A program made the position numbers and the translations under genes. From Lumbricus terrestris (lineage: Eukaryota; Annelida; Clitellata; Crassiclitellata; Lumbricidae), in the NCBI GenBank assembly GCA_949752735.1, contig OX457038.1, forward strand, positions 25,773,456-25,837,455: DNA of 64,000 bases, given 5' to 3'. The notes under the pieces were generated by a model, which was given only the letters and a program-made list of their open reading frames with translations, made no database searches and was not told the origin of the DNA. Shown one piece after another: positions 45,641 through 55,700 of the stretch (its first letter is position 1; every line of letters starts with the position of its first letter).

Positions 45641-47410
45641 TTTAGTGTATTAAACAATGTTCAGAGCAAGGCAACTTGAATTTACTTAGTGGCTTTAAGT
45701 ATTCTTAAGCATTATAACTGTTCTAAGTGCTCTAAAACCAAAGCAAGCAAAATTATCTATAGTAGGAATAAACATACCTGTTAGTGTCGTTGTTAAAAGC
45801 AGATGGAAGTTAATTTGAAAAAATAAATACACGCGGAAGTGCCTTTTTTCAACTTCTCTTCATCTGGGGATATGAATAAAATGGGGGATACTCTAATATT
45901 TTGTGACACCGGCACTTAATTAAAACAAATGCGTAACCTTAGCCCGACCTCCCGTTTTTCACTTCATGTTTAAGATAAACAACATTTAACAGATGTGGAG
46001 GCCCTGTTCAGTAAAACCGTGGGTCCCAACTTTACAGAATCAATTTTAAAAGGACACACAATTTCACAAAACCTGTTAGGCCTTCAACATTCGTCTATTT
46101 GTTAATTCGTTCCTTCTTTTTTGCAATATCAACAGGTCTTTTAATATTCGAGTCTAGTGTTCAAGTATAGGCCTATGCATCTACGGTTTTAAGGTTTAAG
46201 AATATTAGAGGGATTCGTGGTCAGACTTTTTTAACCACGGCAGTCAGGGTTCTCGTACAAGTAAACGGTGCACATGTAGAATTGATTTAGGCCACAAATA
46301 AATTCTTGGCATGGAAAATTTTTGTCAGTCTTGTGGCTGGACAATGACCAGAGCAAAGAGTTTACCAGATCTTTTGCCTTGATTTGTCCTGAATCCTGAT
46401 GTAGTGTCGCCACTGACTAACATTTTTTCGCGGTTATGCCAGTAGTAGAATTGATTTTTAACATGTTAAAACAAAGAGGTATGTTGATACGTTGATTCTA
46501 TTTCATAAATGCGTCGTATAGCACTTGAATTCCGATCGGATGAGGTATTAAGTGTTTAAAATTTTATAGGCAGTTAAAACTGTCGACTCTTACTAGCATT
46601 TCTGGCAGATTTTCTGGTCAATCTGCCTGGAAATGGAAACTCCACTAAGGGCCCCCACACATGTGCAAAAGTTGTAGGTATATAAAATCAGTAGTTTTCA
46701 AACGATGTTACAACTTGTTCTGGGATTTTTTGCTCACTTTTTTCTATTATAGTTAACAATGATAAAAATATTATTTTTTCATGTGTGGGGCGTCCAAAGT
46801 GTGGGGCCCGTGTTCAGCCGAACAAGTTGAACATGTCTTAATCCGACCCTGAACACACACGCAGTGGAGCCCCCCTCTAAGAATTGCTTTGGTCATAATT
46901 TCTTTTAAATAATCAGCATGATTTTTTTACTCCAATTGCCACTGTTCGGCTCTCTAAATGTTCAGTGAAATGTTAGCAGAGTTGTGTGTCTTCATGACAT
47001 TGTGTCAACCGCATCAACGATATAGATTGCTCGCTGGCTTCTCTCAATCACCACTCAATTCCTTGGTGGATGCAGTTCACCAGTGACAAGCCGGAGCTGA
47101 GCTGGTTGGAGAGTATTACATGTGGTACTCCTACCTAAGTACCGTACATTATGAGGCATTGTGTAAGACATGGCTTTTTTTTAATGTGCAGTTGTACACA
47201 AAAAGTGCAGTTCTAAATGGATTTGTGCAGTTATAGAAGCACTTCTGCACAGGTAAAACCAGCAGAAAATGAAGGTTATTGTTCTCTGATTGGAAGTAAT
47301 TTACCATGGAGGATGGGAAGCAAAACGAAGGGGATGTGCAGTTCTAAAAATTCCTTAAAAACAGCCCTGGTGTAAGTGGATAATTATGTTTGGTCTGATT
47401 GTAAATTCAG
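45641..47410. other. Intron of the FkbM-domain gene, nothing recognised
   Basis: AT-rich intronic sequence. No exon or complete mobile element was found. Confidence 0.45.
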
Positions 47411-47605
47411 AGAAGAGGCTTTTTCATCGAGTGTGGAGCGTTTGATGGCGAGAAATCTTCGAACAGTTTGCCCTTCGAACATTACCGAGAGTGGACGGGA
47501 CTTCTCATCGAGGTCAATCCGTATTACTACACTCAAGTCCTTGGCAAAAACCGCAAGGTGTGGACTCTCAACGCCTGTCTAAGTCCATACAACTATGCAA
47601 CAGAA
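47411..47605 (+). CDS. Star-like FkbM-domain protein, third recognised exon
   Basis: Encodes 65 residues in phase 0. It contains FFIECGAFDGEKSS, which matches the first motif of the FkbM methyltransferase (Methyltransf_21) fold, where the acidic/glycine loop would bind S-adenosylmethionine. It continues with WTGLLIEVNPYYYTQ and a KVWTLNACLSPYNYATE end. The acceptor is AAATTCAG at 47410 and the donor is AGAA|GTAAGC at 47605. Stops lie directly upstream in frame, supporting this boundary. This is the most diagnostic exon of the gene. Confidence 0.85.
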
Positions 47606-47656
47606 GTAAGCAGCTGACGAGACAATTTAGGCCTTTTATCTGGACTTTTATATATG

Positions 47657-47875
47657 CAGGGGCGGATCCAGGAGGGGCAAATCCGGTCATGGTCCCCCAT
47701 TGAGAAACGCCCATAGAACGTGCCCCCCACTTGGTTTCAACAAGCTTTCAGCAGCAGGTTTCAGACAATTCGGCAAAATTACTTTTAAAAAGTCATCATT
47801 TTTTTCCGGCGTAAAGATCAAGAAACTTTCCCTAAATTTTGGCCCTCCCTTTTAAAATTTCTGTATCCACCCATG
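47657..47875. mobile_element. hAT-like MITE in the intron
   Basis: Starts CAGGGGCGGATCCAGGAGGGG and ends CTGTATCCACCCATG, an imperfect inverted terminus. Flanking TATATATG and TATGTATC agree at 6 of 8 positions, so the target duplication is only tentative. A related left end lies at 37261. Confidence 0.6.
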
Positions 47876-47915
47876 TATGTATCTGGTCATGAATGCATTA
47901 ATGTGTGTGTGTGTC

Positions 47916-47921
<6 letters not shown>

Positions 47922-47947
<26 letters not shown>
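47922..47947. repeat. (TA)n microsatellite
   Basis: About 12 TA units following a TGTGTGTG stretch. Confidence 0.9.
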
Positions 47948-47949
<2 letters not shown>

Positions 47950-48752
47950 CTTGATTTTATGTATAATTGTCGACTTTTATGTATGCATTTCGACTTTTAT
48001 ATATGTATACATCTGGACTTTTATAAACTTGTGTATGTCGGCTTGAGCGATATTTTAAGGAGTGAAATGCTAATAAGGAAACAAGGTGGAAATAGTCAGA
48101 GCTTTTGACATTAGATATGATAATGTGCATATTGGTACTGCAAGCAAAGAAAGATATTTTTGAGTTCAGATAGAAATTCTTTTTTAAATGTGTAATATAG
48201 CCTAGTGCCAGCTGGCTGTAAAGTGGGAAAATTTCCTGTCGTTTCCATTTTTTAATAGATGTATTCCAGGAGCATTAAATAAAAATTCTGAGCTAACTTA
48301 TAGCAAGCTGAATGTTTCAGGATTTGTGTAGGAATGTGAGTAAAAAGAACAAAACTTCCAGCAAGCCTCTGTAGCTCTTTTTGAACACCAAGGTGGCATC
48401 AAAAATGGCCGTAATTTTCCAGGATCGTTAGTTATAAGCTGGAAATAGCTTTTAACACATTGACATTAATACACATATGAATACTTCAATGCAAACATAC
48501 ATAATACACTTGTGCATACATGTGTACTTTGAGCACTACACATAAATGCATACATACTTTATATATAAGGAGACATTTCATAGTGTTCCTTCAAGACTCA
48601 ATAGCGATACTAATATACATATATACACATAGATACATATGCATAGATATATACATAAATACAAACATGCATAATTATATTCATGCAAACATGCATACAT
48701 TCATAAATGGATACATTCATACTCATACATGCATAAGTACATAAATAAAGTC
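47948..48752. repeat. Intronic DNA with ATACATA-rich degenerate repeats
   Basis: GGACTTTTATATATG-like units near 47950-48020 and an ATACATACAT/ATGCATACAT-rich zone at 48478-48735. No exon found. Confidence 0.55.
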
Positions 48753-49010
48753 AGTGGCGTAGACAAGGGGTTTATGGGATTAAACCCCCCTCCCCATTGG
48801 TCTAGGAGAAAAAAAATTTAAAGGTTAGTTATCCACTTAAATAGGAAAAAACAAAACAATTTATTGTAGTAACAATTCTTTTTCTTCCTTTATTACCTTT
48901 GTTACTTTATTCCTTTTATATTTTCTGTAATACTGTTGGGTTTGTGTCAGATAGGGCATCCGGCCAGGCCATAACCCCCCCCATCATAAATTCCTGGCTA
49001 TGCCACTGAG
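48753..49010. mobile_element. hAT-like MITE, complete copy
   Basis: Inverted termini CAGTGGCGTAGACAAGG and, reversed from the right, CAGTGGCATAGCCAGG. Followed inside by TTTATGGG/TTTATGATGGG blocks. Its interior is collinear with 40916-41118. No convincing target duplication (AATAAAGT against AGCACAGT). Confidence 0.75.
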
Positions 49011-49051
49011 CACAGTCATACACATATACATAGTTACATACATCCACACAC

Positions 49052-49682
49052 GGTTCCCGGACAATTCGGAGACGGACAATTCGGAGACGGACAATTCGAA
49101 CCGGACAATTCGGAGACGGACAATTCGGACCGGACATATCGGAGACGGACAATTTGGACCCGGACAATTCGGAGACGGACAATTTGGAGTGCATATAAAA
49201 ATCTTGCACTCCTAAGAGACACTTACGGGGATTAAACTTTTATTTATCATTTTCATCAAATAATAATTTTATGGCACCTAGCAAATGCTGTCTGATCTTC
49301 TAAAATTGTTTTATAACTGAAAATAAACAACTGAAATTAGTAGTTAAATGCAGTAAATTATCAACTTATATGCAGTTCATTTAGTTCAATGTAATTTTCA
49401 TATCTACACAGGCCCATTGTTTTTATGCCCGCTATTCAGGTGTCAGATTGTTATTATTTTGGACAGTAATACATTTTGGGTGATGGAGATGGGTAGGCTA
49501 GGAAAATCTGACTTAAAAGTGGAAGTCCCATCACGAATTATGGCTACTAAGAATTGCCCGTCTCCGAATTGTCCGGTGCGAATTGTCCGCTCCGAATTGT
49601 CCGGTCCGAATTGTCCGTCTCCGAATTGTCCGGTCCGAATTGTCCGTCGACGAATTGTCCGTCGACGAATTGTCCGGACACC
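49052..49682. mobile_element. Foldback-type element with tandem-repeat inverted arms
   Basis: The left arm (49052-49193) is a tandem array of GGACAATTCGGAGAC-type units of 14-15 bp. The right arm (49553-49682) is the same array in inverted orientation. Outer ends GGTTCCCGGACAATTCG and, reversed, GGTGTCCGGACAATTCG differ at two of 17 positions. Perfect 9-bp direct repeats TCCACACAC flank it (49043-49051 and 49683-49691), as in a target duplication. The 360-bp centre is AT-rich and non-coding. It lies in the last intron of the FkbM-domain gene. The 9-bp duplication would fit Mutator-like elements, but the family is not established. Confidence 0.8.
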
Positions 49683-49784
49683 TCCACACACACAGGATAC
49701 ACACATGATTATAATAGTCTGCACACATCTACCGGTACATAAATTACATGTAGCCTATGTAGCCTGTCCTATAAATTTAGCCGA

Positions 49785-49860
49785 GGTTGCATCAGAAGCG
49801 CTTCGGAGTAGCCAGTCTTGAAGAAGCGCTATATAAATGCTCCTAATAAATAAAATAAAA
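49785..49860 (+). mobile_element. LINE/SINE 3' tail fragment
   Basis: GCATCAGAAGCGCTTCGGAGTAG followed by GAAGAAGCGCTATATAAATGC and an AATAAAATAAAATAAA tail. Similar to the tails at 7.5 and 43.1 kb. Confidence 0.55.
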
Positions 49861-50080
49861 TAAACCTGAGGTGATTCATAGAAAGCCAGTTGCCAATAAG
49901 TTGTCCTAATTATGTTTAATCTATAGCTACTAAGGAAAAGAAGAGCAATGACCTTCACTCAGACATAGATACGATGTTTCCATTCATAGGGACTTCTATC
50001 CACTGCCATTGTATGCCATCCTTGTAAGCCTTACGTGTGTATGTCTCTATGTATGCGCGCGTGTGTGTGTGTGTGTTCAG

Positions 50081-50443
50081 CTCGAACTCACCGGCATAGG
50101 TCAAAATGGTCGGGTGGTGCTGTCTGACAACCTTCCACATCCGTCGTCGTCGTCTGGTGATGAAGACAGGAAGAGGGCAAACGTCGTTCCATGTTTTCCG
50201 CTGGAGACGATCCTTCTCGCTCTCAACCGGACCCACGTCGACTACTTCAGCCTTGACGTCGAGGGTCTGGAGCTGGAAGTCCTCAAGACCATTCCATTCG
50301 ACCGAATCGACATCCACGTTCTAACGGTCGAGTATTCACATGGAAGAACCGGAAAGGAGACGTACAAGAGCTTTATGGAAAGCATAGGATTCCAGACTCG
50401 CAAGGAGGTGGGAATAGACGACTACCTCTTCGTGAAACAATGA
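50081..50443 (+). CDS. Star-like FkbM-domain protein, last coding exon
   Basis: Encodes the final 120 residues and the stop codon in phase 0. The core HVDYFSLDVEGLELEVLKTI (50231-50290) is the second hallmark of the FkbM methyltransferase family (Methyltransf_21), and DIHVLTVEY follows. The C-terminus 'EVGIDDYLFVKQ' is typical of Star-like proteins. The acceptor is TGTGTTCAG at 50072-50080, with a TG repeat in place of a normal pyrimidine tract. Joined to the exon at 47411-47605 without a phase change, the four recognised exons give about 310 residues, a normal length for this family apart from the missing N-terminus. The substrate is unknown. Drosophila Star, a relative, acts in trafficking of EGF-receptor ligands, so transferase activity should not be assumed. 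Confidence 0.85.
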   Translation, partial: LELTGIGQNGRVVLSDNLPHPSSSSGDEDRKRANVVPCFPLETILLALNRTHVDYFSLDVEGLELEVLKTIPFDRIDIHVLTVEYSHGRTGKETYKSFMESIGFQTRKEVGIDDYLFVKQ

Positions 50444-50596
50444 TGATGCGGCCTCTTAGGTCGAGCAGGAATCAGGTCTTTGGGAGATGGACGGAGGAAG
50501 GACAGATGGACGGATGTGTGGAAGGAAAAGACTCTGCATGTCTGGAAGCGACAGTTGGTTCTTGTTGACTCCAAATGACGTGACCTTGTATCGACT

Positions 50597-50722
50597 GTCA
50601 TTCTTATATGACGTATGTTCACCTTTGTTCTATAGACAGTCATTCTTATAGGATGTATGTTCGCCTTTGTTCTATAGACAGTCATTCTTATATGATGTAT
50701 GTTCGCCTTTGTTCTATAGACT
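50597..50722 (+). repeat. 42-bp tandem repeat, 3 copies, in the 3' untranslated region
   Basis: Units start GTCATTCTTATA at 50597, 50639 and 50681, each ending TTGTTCTATAGAC. They lie between the stop codon and the polyadenylation signal of the FkbM-domain gene. Confidence 0.9.
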
Positions 50723-50924
50723 GGATAAATTAATTGCATAATGTGAGTTATGCATATCTAATTAAGCGTTTTCCTTGCAAAGTTTATTCCTCTCGAACTT
50801 TCAAGACGAGGTTGATGTACAATGACTTCATTTAATGCTAACAAAGGGTCAGCGTTTTATTGTCTGGTCATGCATTGGTTGATTGTTATTTCAGGATTTG
50901 TTTGACAGAAAGTTTTATATAGTT

Positions 50925-50930
50925 AATAAA
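50925..50930 (+). terminator. Polyadenylation signal AATAAA
   Basis: AATAAA about 480 bp after the stop codon of the FkbM-domain gene, within a TTAATAAAGTTATT context. It is the best candidate for the mRNA 3' end. Confidence 0.6.
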
Positions 50931-50988
50931 GTTATTATACTGTAGGCTTATCGTTTATATGTAATGTGTGTGTGTATATATATATATA

Positions 50989-51350
50989 TCTATATAAATA
51001 AAAATGTAAAACGTTACTTTTTGTGGCCTCAGAACTCGATAAGTTCTTCAACGATTCTTTTCAAAATTTTCGCAAACCGTTCCATTCGAACATAAGCGTG
51101 TTGTTATAATGCCTTTTGGGGAAAAGCGCAATCTTTTCGACCAAAAAACACAACTATGCGAACGATTTGACCGATCTCGATTTCAATTTCAAACCCAAGT
51201 TGCCTCCGACCATGATGTAGGAAATACGATGGTGACCGCACTCACGCCTCGAATTTGGCTAATTTAATTACATTCGCCAGATGGCAGAGGTGGCGCTCCG
51301 AGTGCCGCTTTATCCATGGCACGTATAGTAAACGCGTGTGTGCTCATACG
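50989..51350 (+). mobile_element. Helitron-like 5' end, interrupted by the GMR1-type element
   Basis: TCTATATAAATAAAAATGTAAAACG is a typical animal Helitron 5' terminus (starts TC after an A). The interior blocks CCGTTCCATTCGAACATAAGCG, GGAAATACGATGGTGACCGC and GGTGGCGCTC recur at 61.3-61.6 kb. The LTR element inserts at 51351. Confidence 0.6.
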
Positions 51351-52453
51351 TGTAGCGTATTAAATCGCTATTATCTATCAAACTAACTTGTCTGATATTA
51401 TATGTTAATTCTAAGTAGGAGTTAAGCTAGATAATTTAGTCGGCGTATCTAGATTAATAATTTGGCGTCTAGTGGATTAGTAACTAGGAGACCACGAATC
51501 TTGCGTACATGAGTGAGGCAGTCATGGTGACGTCAAGTGGTTACTATGGACGCTTACGTAAGCGAAAACATTTGCATCGACGCGTAACCAATAAAAAGCA
51601 TCGAAATGAGCGTAACGGACAGAATTGAATGGAAATAGCCACGTCATTGAAATTCAATATAAAACGGTGATTCCTTACATGAACATTGAGAAAGATGGTT
51701 GCTCAGTTGTGTCTGGCAATTCATTTGAAGTTTATTCAATGGTGAGGATGAGGATTATGCTCGTATCTGGTCGTAAAACAGTACAAGGCATTCGTGTGAG
51801 AGTAGAGGCGATTTAGAAATTCGAAGTTGCGAATTCTAACGTCCGTGAAGTCTACATTGTGATTGTGACGGTTGGTGAGACGATATTCGTGTGTTGAGAA
51901 ACGATTTTGGGCTCGTTGTCTCTGGTTGACATTTCAAGGTCATTTTTCAATTGGGAAGGAAATTCTCATTGGTTGGAGTGTGATAATTTGATGCTACGGA
52001 AGTATTGAATATTGTCTTGTCTGGTATTCGATCTGGATTCCACAGCTTGACAGTATCTCATTATCCTTCTTCAAATATAGCACGAGGTTGCTTATCTTCA
52101 TTCAGTGAATCTACGGAGAATCTGCAGAACTATTTCTTCAAATATAGCACCGGGTTGCTAATCTTCATTCAGTGAATCTACAGAGAATCTGCAGAACTAT
52201 TTCAAGGCCGTTTTACACTACAGAAACGATATGTCATATATCTCAACTGTGGAGTACAGATAAGCATTTAGTTAATTATAATTAGTGATACGCCAAATAA
52301 GTAAATAGGAATATTGCGTAATTGTATTGTGTATTTAATAGTTTCAATTATATCATACATTTATAAAGAATTGGTGTCTTTTTGAACAGATCATTTAAAT
52401 GCAGTACATTTTCAATTACCCGCTAAAATAAGCATAAAAACGGAGACGTTACA
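51351..52453 (+). repeat. 5' LTR of the GMR1-type element
   Basis: TG...CA ends. Contains a 67-bp imperfect tandem duplication (units at 52071 and 52138, TCAAATATAGCAC...CAGAACTATTTC). A 63-codon frame at 51625-51816 recurs in the 3' LTR only because the LTRs are copies. Confidence 0.92.
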
Positions 52454-52455
52454 AA

Positions 52456-52473
52456 TGGGGGCCCGTCCGGGAT
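52456..52473 (+). promoter_or_regulatory. Primer-binding site, tRNA-Pro-like
   Basis: TGGGGGCCCGTCCGGGAT starts 2 nt after the LTR. It differs at one position from the 18-nt complement of the tRNA-Pro 3' end used by many retroelements. It would prime minus-strand DNA synthesis. Confidence 0.75.
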
Positions 52474-52792
52474 AAAATTGACAATATTATTGTTGATTAG
52501 ATTGAACTTTACTGACATTTATATTGAAGAGACAAAGCTAATTAAAATGACGATCTATTTGGAAATTGTTAAGCACAGCGCAACGCCAGCGCAGCGCGTG
52601 TATAGATTTAAGCATTAGAGTCGGTGCGATAATCCTTATTGCGTAACATACACCAGAGATTGTATTACGTTAAGAGGGCGCACTAGTGTGACGCTTAATA
52701 ATTTTAATAATTATTATAAGCGAGTGTGAAGTTGTATAGCGCATATTAGAGCGTTAAATTTATTACTACTTGACAAAAGTGAGTAAGTAAGA

Positions 52793-55700
52793 ATGTCGAT
52801 CACGGACTGGCAACAGTGGTTGGATATGGGACGTTCATTCTCATTGGAAGGTGAAGAGCTGAAGGCGTTTGTCAGAGACAGACAGAACGAATTCAGACAG
52901 CAGAGGGCGGATGAACGAGAAGAGAAAAAGGAAAGTGAGCTACGTGCGGCTAAAATTGCTGAAGCAAAAGCAGTTAGAGAAAACGAAATGGAAATGGCGA
53001 GGATGGCTGACGTTAGGCTTGAAAGAGAAGCAACCGAGGCAAGGCTTATACGTGAAGCAGAGATGAACGAGGCGAGGCTTGCAAGAGAAGCGAATGAAGC
53101 TTTAGAGCATAAGAGACTAGAGATTCAAGCGAGAATGAGAGAAATAGAATCGAGAGATGGACGAAACAGAGATGATGGAGATTCTTATATGACAATGGGA
53201 GACAATCATCAAGGAAACCAAAGTCATAAGGGAATGAAGAATATTAAATTCCCGATATTTAACGAGGCTAAAGATTGTCTTGATGCGTACCTACTCAGAT
53301 TTGAGAGGACATGTACGACATATGAGATACCGAGAGATGTGTGGTCGCTGATGCTAGCGCGACATCTAGAATCAAAAGCATTAGAAGTGTACCAGCGTTT
53401 GTCGGCTGAGGAAACACAAGACTACGATTGTTTAAAGAAGCATCTCTTGAAAAGATTCCAATTGACAGAAGGAGGGTATCGTAACAAGTTTAAGACTAGC
53501 AAGATGGAACAAGGAGAAACTCCTTCAAATTTCATTTACAGATTGCAACGATATTTGCAGCAATGGTTGCTACAAGCTGGATTTGAGCAGACCTACGAAG
53601 GAATCGAGGACCTACTGCTAAAGGATCAATTTTTCCTCACTTGTAGTAATGAGTTGAGGATGTTTATTAAAGAGAAAGGAAAAATGAGCTTAAAAGACAC
53701 ATTGACGTGTGCAGAATCCTACATCGAAGCTCATGGGTACAGATATGCCGAGAATTCTGTAAAACCTCAAGGGAGATTCAATAATGACAGAGGTAATGGA
53801 AAGCCATTTGAAGAGAAATCGAGAGAGAAATTCCAAGGAAACATGAATAGAGGAAGAGTCGAAACGCGACAGAACAAAGAGACAAATCACAGTGGAAATG
53901 TGAATAGAGGATATAGTAGAGATAGAGAGCAGGCAGCGGAACACAAGATAACTTGTTTTGCATGCGGTAAGGTAGGTCATAAAGCATTTGATTGTGTGCA
54001 TAAAGCCAAAGGGTTTGTTAAACACACAGCTGCAGCAGTACAGATTTACGAGAATAAGGCGTACAGAGCTGTACAGGCGAATGAAAATACGAAATCGAAT
54101 GAAATTGACAGAACAGTAGAACGCCAGGATAGGAAAGGTAAAGAAGAAGTACCGAAACATATGGCAGCAAGTACGGTAGTTACGGAACGGAAAGATGGTT
54201 GCATTGACATTGAAAGTATAGACGAATGTCAAGCGAAGGTCAATGGCGTAGATGCCAATTGTCTTTACGATTCTGGAGCGAGTACATGTATCGTGAGGAG
54301 ATCGCTAATCAAGGATAGTGATTTGACTGGGAAGGAAACGCACTGCATCCTAGTTGATGGGAGCTTAAGGTGTTTTCCTACAGCCAATGTAAACATTGAG
54401 AGTGAGTATTTTACTGGTGAAGTTGAGGCAATGGTTATGGATGAACCAGTAAAGCCGATAATTATTGGACGCGTGAGAGGGTTAAAATATACAGTAACGA
54501 ATGAGAACACGGATGAAAATATAATTAATTGTGACAAAGGAGAGAAAGTGAATGAGACGATTATGAGTGAGAAACAAGAAAAAGTTGAGTATAAAGGAAT
54601 ACTCAAGAGAAATGTGAATGCTAATTCACGTTGGCAAGATGCCAAGAAGACAGTAAGATTTGAGAGTGATGAAATGAGCACGGAATATGATGACGTAATA
54701 GAGAAAGTTAGAAGTGATGACGTCATGAACAGTGACGCACATCAAACGACAGCAGCGATAGAAACGAGAGCTGAGTCGAAGAAAGTGGTGAAATATAAAC
54801 CACTCAAGGTCACAGAAATGCCCGACCTGAATATAACCACAAAAGAAATAAAGGAATTACAGAAGACAGATGAAACATTGAAGAGTTACTGGGATAAAGC
54901 ATCTGAGTGGAATGGCGATGAGAAGAGTACAGAAAAAGTGCTGTACGTAAAGAAAGATGGATTGTTGTACCGGAGATGGAAGGAAGTATTGAAAGATGAA
55001 GCGAAGTGGCAGTTGATGGTTCCGAAACAGTTGAGAAACAAAGTTCTAGCTGTAGCACATAACTCGCTACTGTCAGCTCATCTAGGCATGAAGAAGACTC
55101 ACGATAAAATTGTGAATGAATTTTATTGGCCAGGGATAAATCAAGAAGTTCGGCGATATATATTAAGTTGTGATGTATGCCAGAAAGCAGTAGATAAGAA
55201 AGTGAATTACAAGGCACCGATGGGACATCTTCCAGTGCTGGATGTGCCGTTCAAGCATGTCTGTGTGGACATCATAGGAGCCATAGAGCCAATGTCTATG
55301 AGAGGATATCGTTATGTATTAACGATTATCGACTTAAGCACCAGGTATCCTGAAGCGATACCGTTGAAAGGAATAAGTACCGAGGAAGTGGCGGAAGCCT
55401 TGTTTAACTTTTACTGTCGGATGGGCGTACCACAAAGAATTCATACAGATAGAGGAAGCCAATTTACGTCAGAACTAATGGCCGAAGTAAACAAAATGTT
55501 GCTAATCAAGCACACAATGACGAGTCCATACCACGCGATGGGAAACGGTTGTGTAGAACGTCTTAATGGAACGATTAAGACTACACTGAGAAAACTGATA
55601 GGTGAACAAGTAAAAGAGTGGGACAGGTACTTGGCACCACTACTTTTCGCATTACGAGATACTGTACACGAGAGCCACGGATACACGCCTTTCGAATTAA

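Noticed and set aside
49052..49682. CRISPR-like array
   Set aside because: Units are 14-15 bp without unique spacers, the two blocks are inverted to each other, and the DNA is eukaryotic.
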